From NCBI GenBank assembly GCA_037074765.1, contig JBAMDO010000194.1:1-64000 (forward strand): a stretch of 64,000 nucleotides of DNA. Reading direction: 5' to 3'. Under the pieces are notes generated by a model that saw nothing but the letters and a program-made list of their open reading frames with translations, had not been told where the DNA came from and did no database searches. Below are positions 12,086 to 23,469 of this stretch, in pieces; the first letter of the stretch is position 1; every line of letters starts with the position of its first letter. The translations under genes were made by a program, and so were the position numbers. Source of the stretch: Mansonella perstans (lineage: Eukaryota; Nematoda; Chromadorea; Rhabditida; Onchocercidae).

Positions 12086-15000
12086 TTAAATACTTTTTTG
12101 ACCAACAATATTAATGTGAATGACATGACATCCAACATATCGTTTTTGTTTTTTAATCAACGTATTAAATGGTAAAGCCTGATACAATGCAGGTGACAGT
12201 GGTTCATTCTGAAAAATAAATACAATGATAACTTTAAAATACTGGAAAATCAATACTTTAATTTTTCTAATCATGTAGCATTTTTTTGAAATTATTTCGG
12301 TAGAAGAAATTCATAAAGATTTATGTTTTTTTTCTGAAAAACTTGCTGATCAAATTGATGACAACATCGAATCTTTTTATTAGTGAAAGTTATTATTTTT
12401 GAACACTTTTAAATATGATTTGCAAATTTTTTTTAAATTGTTGAAATGTCAACATTCAGAGTTTTGGTATGACATTTTTAAATATTTTGTAGATTAAGAA
12501 GGAAAAAAAATGTACTTAGATTATTCATTAAATGTTTACTTAAGCAGTACTTTATTATTTTTTTTGTAAGCTGCAATAATTCTGGATTGTGTTTGCATCA
12601 CCTTCGAAACATCCGTATTGAAAATGTATACCATAAGAAAAATGCCCAATTTACGTACGTTATTATCCTTAAACAAAATTAAAAATATAAAAAAATATTG
12701 CAAAATAGGTATATTTGAAATTCCTACCAAATATAATCATCTGATTTTTTTTAATTAGCTGATTCAATTTCTATGAAAGATTTCAAATAGAAAAATCAGG
12801 CATACCTTTGTAAATACAAATTAAAAAAGTGAATTTTTTTTATACTAGTTGATTTCTTTTCTCATTTTCTATTTTAATTATTTGCTTCAATAAGTGACAA
12901 GCTAGAATATTGATTGGAAAAATAAATAGTACGATAAGATATTTCAACTTTTTTTCAAAACTTTTGATAATTTAACAAATTAAATATAACCTCTGGTTGT
13001 ATTAATGAAAGAAGTAATCCTGGATTTAGTCCTTGCGTCTGTAAAAATTCTTCCATTTTCGGCAAACAAAATTCTAATTGAATGTTATCGTAAGTTCCAG
13101 GCGATAAATGCTCATCGCAACTCAATTCTCTTCCATTTTCCAAAAATTTAGCTTTTACATCAATCGTTGGATTCAACTTATTGCATACACCACAATATAA
13201 ACTTTAAAAAAGAAACAAATAATTAAAACATAATTATAAAAATATTATTTCGGAATTCCAAAATTCCTTTTGTTTTAAAGTATTCAAGTATTATTTTTCC
13301 ATTTAAAGAATCGTATAATGTTATAACAGATATTAATTAATTACATTTCATAATATGGCAAGCATTAAAAAAAAATGAATTCCACTAACATATGAAAGAA
13401 TTTATAAACTATTAAATTTTCGGTTGGCTGAAATGTTTCATTTTTAAAATTAAAATTATTGGATTGGATTTTGTTGCAAAATTACAAAAAGATAATAAAG
13501 TTTCTCAATATTTACTTTTACTTATAATTTTCCTGATCATTTTTTCTCATGTTTACTTGTTGATTCTAAAATTTATTCATTAGAATTATCTTAACATTTT
13601 ACAATGTAACTGTAATTCATTTTTTTTTGAATTTTAAAAAATTTAAAATTGTCATTAGGGATAATTATTTTCCTGCATTAATTATTGAAGTGGGGATGAT
13701 AGCAGAACTGATTGTCCTTTATAGACCTAAATTTTCACTAACAAAAAATTCGAATATTTTAATTGCGAACCATGATCCTAAACCACCGCAACCATCGGAT
13801 TCTTGATTAATACATGGTATAGCTGGCTGAAATAATCGATTTTTGAAATGAAAATTACTGGATTGAATTGCTGAAAATATACCAAAATACTCTTGTAGAA
13901 ATTTGATAAAAAAATTTACTTATTTAATGGCATTTCCAAAAATAAAACTTATCCCAACAAATTTTCTTAACAGTTATAGCATATTTTAAACCAATTTTGC
14001 CGATTGAATTTATCAAATCTTTTCAATCTTCAATTTTTACATTTGTTTTGAATCAACTTTACAACGTAACTTTTCCCAAGTCGATCTCAATGGAATTCCG
14101 ATGGAACAAAATAATAATTTTTTTATTGGTTATAACTATTGGTACAATATTCACTTACCAATTCTTTCTCTTCAATTTTGACTAAAATTTAAATTTGATT
14201 TCAAACGAAATTTTGAAGGAATCGAAAAATAGTGGCAATGTTTGTTTCTAAATGAGTTTAGACCATAGATTGCAAAAAAATGCATTATGCGGTAATTATA
14301 TTCATCAGAGATACAGTATTACTTTAAGAAAAAAAGGGAATAATCAAGAAGCTGTTAAGCTTATCAGAAAAAATGATTCGTCCATCCCTTTTTAATATTA
14401 CAAGTAACAGCAATTCAATTAATATATCTTAGTCTTGATTGATTCACTGATTCGTTTCTTTATTGGCAGATAGAAGATGTTTAGCTCATAATTTACTAGT
14501 TCAACTAATATATCTAGTTAGATAATCATTTTTGTGGTTTATTGTTTCAATTAATAAATCTGGATCCTCACTGATTTATTGATTTGTTGCTAGAGATAGA
14601 TTATTTAGTTATCAGTTAGACACAATTATTGATTTATTAGTCTATATCTTGATTCTGATCTCGATTGATTTTTTCATTTGTTTATTATTTGATACATGCA
14701 GGTGGTCTAGCCATCAGTTAAACGATTATTTCTTATTATTAATTTAATTATTATATCATGATCTTTATCTTTGATTCATTTATTCACTTTTTGATAGATA
14801 TAAGTAATTTGGCTATCGGTTAAACAATCTATTCTCAAATGGGTCATATTTTTATCAGCTGCTCTTTGCTGACGATGGCAATTTTGTCACTCACAAAGAA
14901 GCAGCTATTAAGTTTTAATATCCTGCTTTGACCTTTTCAGAAGTCAGCTTTAAGAAGAAAAGAATTCTTTGTACTCTGCACTGGAAGATATTTAGAGCTT

Positions 15001-17141
15001 GCATCAATCCGGCTGTTCAGTTATCTGAAGGAATCATCGTTTCTCCAGACGCTACGATTAATAAAGATATAGATAGCAAAAGCATACAGAGTTTTCGGAA
15101 AACTTCATGAAAGAGATTGGTATAATAAATATTCGGAAAAAAACACATATAATCCTATCTATCCTTCTATTTTGTTTGAATTATGGGTCAACTACCTCCA
15201 CCACCGCCCACTACTCGAACTCTACCTCAGCGTCTAAGCAGATTCGCTGTTGCGCCTTATACAACCGGGCTTGCCTATCTCACGTTGGCATTTTTAGCCA
15301 TCAGTACATCTGCAATAAACGTAGACAGAATCTTTCTTAAATCATCATTCGCGAAGCTAAGCACATTTAATTAAGATGTTTAATTTTTTACTATCATTAT
15401 TATCAGCAATTTTGCTAAATGATATCATGAATCTTATAATAATGGAATTGAATTTAATGGAATGGAAAAGTTGATGAACAATATTGCATACTAATTGCTC
15501 AATTATTTCCTCCCATTCTTATCAATTAATTATGCCATTTGCTAATTAACTTCCTGAAATACCATACAGATAGAATTGTGTTAGTACTTAATAAGCATAT
15601 GTTAAACGCTCTTTATTTTGTTTTAATTTCATGGTGGTCTAAAGCATTTAGAATACGCGTGAACTGTAAATGATTTAAACGCACATTTATGTGTAAAAAT
15701 ACGGATAAGGAATGAATTGTTTTAGTTTTCAAATGAAGAATGACAGTGATCGATCAAAATGGATTATTTGATCGATTCATGATAAAAAAGTATATGCTAT
15801 CGAAATGCCTAGAATCCTATATGATACTGATAATAGTGTTATTTAAAGAGTAATTTTATTTAAAATAAGAGAACTATTGTTAAATAAATTTATCTATAAT
15901 AAAATTTCAAAAATTATTTCATTTTTTTAACTTATGTTTGAAATAAATTATGTGAAGTATTGTCTATGGATATATGCAATTTAGTTGATCTTATAATTAA
16001 AATTAATATGACTTGAATAATTTAAAAATTTTGATTTTGAAATCTTAATAATTTCTTGGAATTTGTTTTTTGATTAATGCAAACAAATTTTATAAATATT
16101 TCGCAAATCTTCCATATCTTATCCAACAAAATTTCCATATTAAATAAATATCACATGAAGTTTTTGTAGTGAGAGCATTCATGTATAATTTATATTGCTG
16201 ATCAAAATCCAAATTAATCATTTGCTTCAGTTATCAGTTATCATTTCTATTATTTTCTAAAAGACAATTCCATTACCTTTTTTTTACTCGCAGATGTCCG
16301 CAACTCCACATAAACGCTAAAATTAGCTCGGAATTTCTGAAAAACATTCATTCGACCACTAATGGCATAGCAACCAGGTTTACCAAGTTGTGGTTTTAAC
16401 TGTGACCCATCCTTAACATCATCGCTTTCTAGTTCCAAAGAGCGATTCCATTTCGAGTGACCTAAGTTTGTCCTATGAATAATTTATGAAATTTTTTCCG
16501 ATTATGTTTTCAGAGCAACTGATCCTTTCGTTATGTGCTTAGCCATTTGTGTAGCTGATAAAATTGTATGTTATCAGGGAGCATTTATGTACTTGAGATT
16601 AGTAGATGCAATCTTAAACAATCGATGTTCACTTAAACTTCTGGAACATGCTGTAATTATTGTAAAATCGTTTAACTATAATTAGTATTACACGTTATAA
16701 TAATATATAAGTTTATGATTTTACCTATAAATTTTATTTTTTTATAATTTTCTAACTTTCACCTCGTTTTTATTACTATTAATCTTATAAGATCACAATG
16801 CTTTACCCTTAATTTCTTATTAGCTTCGAAGTTTTGTAACTTTTCCATAACTTTTTCCTAACGTTATAATTTATAACTTTGCATCTAACTTCTTGTAAAT
16901 CCATAATTATTTAACTTTAGCTATACCTTTTTAAAATAACTTCATAATTTTATATATATCTTTACCTCATTTATTTATTATTCAATAAGAATATGAATAA
17001 CCTACCTTGTACATAGTGACATGGATTATGCCTAATTACATCTATGTTAAATTTTATATCGTTTCCAATATTAACGGCATCCACGAGGAAAACTAGCGCA
17101 ATTATGATTGTTGTAATTGATAGAATGAAATGCAGCAACAT
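12086..17141 (-). CDS. Secreted cysteine-rich protein, tandem family member B
   Basis: Six exons: 17141-17006, 16461-16277, 13826-13771, 13201-12991, 12667-12551 and 12208-12086, about 275 residues, in phase throughout. Exon 1 encodes a signal peptide (MLLHFILSITTIIIALVF) and ends in phase 1 after 'IRHNPCHYVQ'. Exon 2 has 'GCYAISGRMNVF' and 'FSVYVELRT'. Exon 3 ends 'ESDGCGGLGS', with the intron splitting the Cys codon exactly as in gene A. Exon 4 continues 'LYCGVC', 'LSCDEHLSPGTYDN' and 'FCLPKMEE'. Exon 5 (IFLMVYIFNTDV) has no separate counterpart in A and only a partial one in C; its donor (AAA|GTACTG) is weak and was chosen for phase. A CTTAA|GTAAAC donor is stronger but breaks the frame of the last exon. 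The product is probably secreted. No named family is recognised. An RTE fragment sits in intron 2. Confidence 0.75.
14410..14842. repeat. Degenerate tandem repeat, about 85-105 bp period
   Basis: Successive blocks repeat a pattern of 'TTCAATTAATATATC', then 'GATTGATTCACTGATT', then 'GATAGA...TTTAG', then 'CATCAGTTAAAC/GACA'. Around four to five diverged copies are visible, inside intron 2 of gene B and directly upstream of the RTE fragment. Confidence 0.55.
14860..15395 (+). mobile_element. RTE-type LINE remnant, 3' part of the reverse-transcriptase ORF
   Basis: Plus-strand conceptual translation shows degraded pieces typical of the C-terminal part of endonuclease/RT proteins annotated as craniofacial development protein 2-like: 'IVSPDATINKDIDS', 'FGKLHER', 'LPQRLSRFA', and a terminal cysteine/histidine motif 'CLSHVGIFSHQ' with 'CNKRRQNL'. 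These are spread over several frames with stops, so the copy is dead. The tail residues resemble those of the copy at 19.3-20.7 kb. Confidence 0.75.
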
Positions 17142-18600
17142 TTTTCCACTTTTCAATTCATTAATTACTTATGCAATCTTAATTAAATAAGAGGTCTTAA
17201 GCAGACTTTAATAAATAAAGGAAATATGGAATGTGAATCTGAAAAACAGGTTTATAATATACTGTAAAATTTTAAATTTGATAATCGCATAAGCAACAAA
17301 TTATATATGAAAATTAGTGCTTGCTACTAAAACAAAACCATATTGATTTATTAGCAATGTGATTCTTAAGCAAATAATATTGAGGAATAAGATGAGAGCA
17401 GAATTTAAAAAAAAAAATTTTGGTGTTGATTATTAGAAATTGGCAATAATCAGTAATAGACTGGGAAAAAAACAAGGCATAACTTCTAAATTCTAAAGTG
17501 ATTTAGAAAATCAGATTTAAAAACTTGCTAGAAAATCAAATTATGCTTAGTTCCTAATCATTTATTTTATCCATCAACAAACAGTAACAAAATGTTGAAA
17601 ATTTAAAAATGAAACAGCAGTGAAAAAAAAACCACAATGACAATATATTTTTTACCAAAAAAAGTAAAGAAAAAAGGAGATGGGACGAAATACGAATGTT
17701 TGTCAATTTAATTTGAAAATTTCATATTACAAAAAAAAGCCATTAACATTCACTCGTATGTTTATTGGGTAAGGTCATTTTTTTTCTCAATTTTTAAATT
17801 TGACAACACATTTCCTTCCTTTTTATTTGAAAAAAAAAATGTGTAAGAGAACCTGGTTTTTTCTGCGTGTTTACGTTTTTGTAATGAAATAAAACATTTT
17901 AAAAAAGACAGAAATGGGAAATGTACTTTCTAATAAATAAATTTAGTATTATTCATTACGTTCCATCAGTCATTTTTTTCCTAATATTTCACAGTATTAA
18001 ATTTAAAAGTAAAAAACGAAATTATTTAACCTGTTTGGTATTATTCACAGCATTTTATTACTTTGTTTTCCCGATATTTCACGGCATGAATTCAATATAA
18101 ATAAAAAGGGAACAGAAATAAAATTTGGAAAATTTGACGAAAACTTAGTATGCCAATAAAATACACACGCAGTAATAAAACTGCAAATATATGATATGAA
18201 CTTAGAAAAAATAGCACCACTGATCGACTGTGTTATTTGTCTAATTTCGTGATTAGAGCTGTTATATAAATTATAATTTTTCTATCGTAAAATTTCTAAT
18301 CTACTCAGTAAAACCATAACAAGGCAAGGTAAAAGCAATTCAATTGGTTATTGTGTGTTTAAGTTCTATTTTAATTTCTGCAAAGTTGGCAAATTGTTCT
18401 TGCAGGATTAGTCGCAATCTATTTTGCTGAAAAGACTTAAAGTTTATGTTAATCAGGGCGATAATTGCAGCAGGATAATTGAACCAGTTCATTTGCTGAT
18501 CTTATCTGAATTGTTTATTAATTATATTTGAATTTCATCGTGATCTAATCAAAATCTGATTGCAATTTAGTTAGAGATGACATTTACACTCAAATATGGT
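17142..18600. other. AT-rich intergenic region upstream of gene B
   Basis: No gene or repeat is supported here. It could contain the gene B promoter. No TATA or trans-splice site could be assigned with confidence. Confidence 0.5.
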
Positions 18601-18619
18601 AATATTTTCTAGTTTCATT

Positions 18620-19275
18620 TTAAAGTATGGGTAGAATTTAAGTAATATATACTTAGTGATTGCGTTGTATGAATTTTGTTAATTTTGATCCTTAACCATA
18701 GAAGGCTGTCCCACTTGGGTTTAAGCTTGAAAATTGAGTTTGCAGTGCAATAGGCGGCGGTCAATTTGACATTCAGCGCTAGGCACGACGTGTGTATGAC
18801 GAACATCATGAATGCATTTTTGACGCATTAAGATGTAGTTAATAAGTCAATGCTTGACGTTGAAGTCGCAGAGGATTATGATTTCATCATCTGCGGGAAC
18901 TTTTTGAGTAGGGCGACGAAAGTGAGTATAAAACTTGTCTTTGTTTGGAGGGTTCGCTTGTCGACTACAGAATCGGGGTATGCGGAGGCATATAGAGTGG
19001 AGGCATAGTAGCGGTATACTGAAAAGAACACATGTTGCTTATTCTGAAGTGGAAATCATAAGGAAATAATGCGACCAGAATGTCCTGTTGGCAAATTGTC
19101 AAGTTTAGATGCGATGGAGTGCTTGATCATGAAGTCAACTCTTGAAAGCTGACGTTCAGTTTTGGGCTTGCCTGACCAACAGAGTGTAACCGGCACCAAG
19201 TTCTTCAAAGTCGCCTTTTCCGTGAAGAGTGAAGACAAACTTCGCTGAACTTCGCTGAGGAAGGTTATGTAAATG
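18620..19275 (-). mobile_element. RTE-type LINE remnant, endonuclease domain, inverted relative to its RT
   Basis: On the minus strand, reading 19275 to 18620, the translation follows an APE-type endonuclease of RTE elements: 'SLSSLFTEKATL', 'CWSGKPKTERQLS', 'NLPTGHSGRIISL', 'LPLQNKQHV', 'IIIL.DFN' and 'DRRLLHCKLNFQ'. It is broken by stops and frame changes. The start of the domain is next to the RT segment that follows on the opposite strand, and the end of the domain is at the outer left. This is the arrangement expected of a 5' inversion. Confidence 0.8.
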
Positions 19276-19319
19276 TTGAGTCTAATATTTCATTAGCAGA
19301 TTAGAGCAGTGGCGTTCTG

Positions 19320-20705
19320 AACATCCACTGTCAGGCAGAATTTTTCGTTGACTTCACCAAAGCTTTTGACATTAGAGCGGAAATGGCTTATGGCAGATCT
19401 TGGAACGATTAAGATGTTCCTCCCAAATTCCTCAAAATGATCATCCTGTTACGTAAAAATCAGCTCAGTCAAGTCAGATATGTCGAGCACTTCCTAAGCC
19501 TTTCTCAATAATCAGTGGTGTGAAAGAAGATTTTGTCCTTGCTTTAATTCTATTCACCATTTTCTTCAGTTGTGTCCTTCCACCAATTCTATTCATCATT
19601 TTCTTCAGTATGATGCTAGAAAAAGTCACGGCAAACTTTGACAAAGGAAACGATATTTATATTTGCTACCGTACTGACGGCAAATTATTCAGCCTAAAAC
19701 AACTAAGAATGCGCACCAAGATCCTAAATCATTTTGTCCGCGAGTTGCCGTATGCTGATGACGTCGGCCCTGTTACTCTCACCGAAGAGCGACTTGAGGC
19801 TCTACAGCGCTTATAATATTGCTTAGTGGAAACCATTGACAGGACCAAACAGCACCACAAGCTAAATACCATCTTCCATCTTCCTTATCACTATAGAGGA
19901 TTCAGAGCTTAAAGTGTCCACCAGTTCAATTACCTTGGCAATATCATTTCCTCTGATGCCACGATCGACAAAGAGATAGACAACAGAATAGCTAAAGCAT
20001 CCAGGGCTTTCGAAGACTCCATAAGATGGCTTGGTTCAAAAAAAATCTGAAGAACACCAAAAAATTGCAGTTTATAGAGCCGTGGTACTGCCTATTCTTT
20101 TGCATAGATCTGAATCTTGGGTCATCTAGCACTGCACTAATCATGTAACAAATAACACAGTCCTTCAACGAGCAACTATCACTAGCAATGAAGCCATGCT
20201 GCTGAGGACGCAGTTGCACTGGACAGGGCACATGTCCAGGATGCAGGATCACCGTCTATCCAAGATTTTTCTGTATAGCGAACTTGCGACGGTTCCCGCA
20301 TGAGAGATACCCTAAAAAGAGATTTAAAGACTCTTTAAGAAAGTATCCTAACCTCAGTCAAATTGGCTACCGCAAATAGTTAGCATCCAATCGGGAGTTG
20401 TGGAGACACGGAAATTATAAGCTGCTGTTTCCTTTGAAATTACCCGCAAAATCAATGCTGAGTAGAAAGGATATCTCAGAAAAATCCATATACTATCTAC
20501 ATCACCTAAGCAGACTTTCTCCTGCATCATATACAACTATACTTGCCTGTCCCGCATTGGTTTTCTCAGTCACAAGTGTTTTCTGTGTTAAAGTGAATGA
20601 AATTCTGTTAATCTTTGTTAGCGAAGCCAAGCGACGATGGCTTAGTGAGTGCATTAATGCTTTACTTGATTGCTTTGATTGCCTTTTTATGAAAATAAAA
20701 ATAAA
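19320..20705 (+). mobile_element. RTE-type LINE remnant, reverse-transcriptase domain and 3' end
   Basis: Plus-strand pieces include 'FFVDFTKAFD' (around 19350), 'PPKFLKMI' (around 19420), 'MLEKVTANFDKGNDI' with 'RTDGKLFSLKQLR' (19610-19710), the degenerate catalytic box 'LPYADDVG' (around 19745-19770), 'NYLGNIISSDATIDKEIDNR' (around 19930-19990), and the tail 'YTTILACPALVF' to 'SEAKRRWLSECINALLD' (20530-20680). Stops and frameshifts interrupt it repeatedly. It ends in an A-rich AAAATAAAAATAAAAA tract at about 20690-20710. Inactive copy. Confidence 0.85.
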
Positions 20706-20711
20706 AATCTT

Positions 20712-23469
20712 TTTATTATATAAACTAGATAATTGGAATAATTCTAGGACGTCTCTAAGATTAATTTAAGTTTGTTTTTGTGTGTAAAAAATATCCCAAT
20801 AAAAAAAGAAATTAGTAAAAAAATGTTTTGTTTACCCATTCACTTACTTTAGTTGCATATTTTAGTTTATTTACTTTTTTAACGAACTAATTAATAATGT
20901 ATACTTTTTCTTATTTATTAGTAATTAACCAACGTACTTCACTTACATTATTTATATTTTTAAAGAAATTGTGGTAGAAATTTAAAAACATTATTAAATA
21001 TTTTTGATTGCAGGTATAACTTTTACTGGATATGCTTTAATTTTAAGTCAGATGAATTATGGAGTTATGATAGGGGTTGTAAGTTTCATAAATCTCATTG
21101 CTTCACATAATTGATGCAGCTGAAAAAAGCGAAAAATACTCTTTTACTTTATTTCTCACTTCTTGGCTACCTTACAGAAGTTATGCTAATAAGAAGTTAA
21201 TGATTATATATAAAATTTTTCACCAATTTAAGGCTACAAAAACAAAACTTCACAATAGTGAAGTGTATATCATGTAAAATTTTGTATAAATTTTGTTATG
21301 AACTAATTAAGGCAAATAAATTATTGCCATTAATAATCTCAATATAAAATGATTAGATAATTGCAAAAACAGGAAAAAGTAGGAAATTACGATTGTTATG
21401 TTAGTTTCACAACAAAACTAAAATTTGTTTGGAACTCTAAATCTATTTATGAATTTAGTATTATTATTTTGTATGCTATTATGGAGTCATAACATAAATT
21501 TATTTGAAAATTCCTGGAGCACAATTTTTCTGATTTAAAAGATCAAATTAACAAAAAAAGTGGGTTCAAACATTGATTGAACTTTCAGTTATCTAAGGTA
21601 AGCTAACTAAAAATAGCATTTTAGAAATACAATAGCAGTAAATTGTTGCTTATATCAAAAATGTTGTTAATCAATGAATCGCCTAAGAATTGAGTTTTAC
21701 TTTTTTATTTAATAATTGCAAAAAAAATTTGACTCAAAATTTGTTCAACAGGAATTTTATATTAAACTTGAAAAAATTGAAATTAGCGAAGTAAAAAGTG
21801 TTAGTGCCATTTCAGTCTTTTGCTATCAATTATTTTATTAAATCAAACGAAATTTTCACTTTATTACAATCAATTTTTATTCACAGAATTGAATGGAACA
21901 GAGGAAAATTAAATCTATTAATTATTTAAGCTGTCTGGAAATACCTTCCAGGGTAGAAAATTATCACATAAAGCAACATGGCTTACGCATATAAAGAGCA
22001 AAGTGACAATCATTTAGATTTATACTTCTATTCATCAAGACAGATTTATTTAAAGGAATTTAAAACTTCAGGAAATTCCTATTTAATTTTAGCAGTTATT
22101 TTTCGACCGGTGAGTTGAATTCGACAAAAATTGCCCACTATCATGAAAATGTGAAACCAAAGTGCGCCCAATTGATTGTTATTGTAACGGTGATTATTTT
22201 ATTGTTGTCATTATTATTCTCATCGCATCATCATTTTTTTATTTTGATTGACAATATTATTGCTGCTTTCTGTTATTGTTGTTATTATTAATATTACTAT
22301 CATCATTTTCAATCTTATTCCTATTACTATTACTACCAACACTATCATTATTTATTATTATTACTAGCATTGTTCCTGCTATTACTATACTATTACTATA
22401 AGAGTAATCATTTTGCATATAAATTGAAAATAATGATAATAAGAAAAAATTTAGCAACAAATTGGACATTTTGAAAAATACTTCATAATCGAAACTGTTT
22501 TATTCATTTATTTACCAATTTGATTCTTAAGAATAAAGAAATTATTAATTCACATCATACATTATCAAAAGAAAAGTTGTGTTACTTTAAAATCGAAGAA
22601 ATGACAACAAAAGATTATGAATTTTGGCGCTGAATTTAATGAATTGATTAAGTAACGATTATTTTGAAAACTAAATAAAAAAGAAAGAAGAAATTTTAGA
22701 CTGTACTGGCGAATCGCAATGTTCACTGTATTTCGATGCTGAAAACTTGTGCTGAATATGACAGTTAATGACAGTTAGAGTAACTTTTTGAAAGTGTTAT
22801 AAAAGTAATACTTCTTCGAAAGCAGGTCTATACTGCTTGACGATAATTGTTTGACGATAATTGAAAATCGACGATCGATTAATTTAATCTAATCGGCTAT
22901 CCAAGAAGCCAAATAATTGATGGTTGAATTGCGTAAATTAACAGTTTAATTTTAAAATGGTCAAACAAAAAGAAAACGAAGAAAATTGTGAATTTTCATA
23001 TTGAATGACACTTTTTGCGTTTATCGATTCAAATATCCGTCATTTAAAATTGTTTAACAAATTAATCGAAATGACAATTTCTTTACTTTCAAATTTTCTA
23101 CGTAAAAAACAAATTATATGAATATTATAATTAATTGCAGGAATTCATTATTCAAACAGAATAAAAATATGACAAAATAGGTATGACCAATTCATGAATA
23201 ACAAAATTGTCAACCAAACAATTAATGATAATAAATCGTATATGGTTACATATATACATATATCAGTACGAAAATTTGAAATGAATGTAATATTCTAAAA
23301 AATCAGAAAGGAATGTATTCTAGAAGAAAACTTCGAAATCATTTCAACTTCAGATAAAAAAAAAGAGAGAGGGGAAAAAATGAAAGAAAGAGAGAAAAAA
23401 GTTTAAAAAACGAATTTAAAAAAATTTTTTTTCAAAAAATAAAATTTTAATTAAAATTAAAAGGAAAAG
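20712..23469. other. AT-rich intergenic region between RTE copy and gene C
   Basis: No gene is supported. An ATT/TTG/ATC trinucleotide-rich simple repeat lies at about 22190-22400 and explains the Asn-rich minus-strand open frame there. Confidence 0.5.

Noticed and set aside
22257..22469. Asn/Ser-rich minus-strand small ORF.
   Set aside because: Product of a trinucleotide simple repeat.
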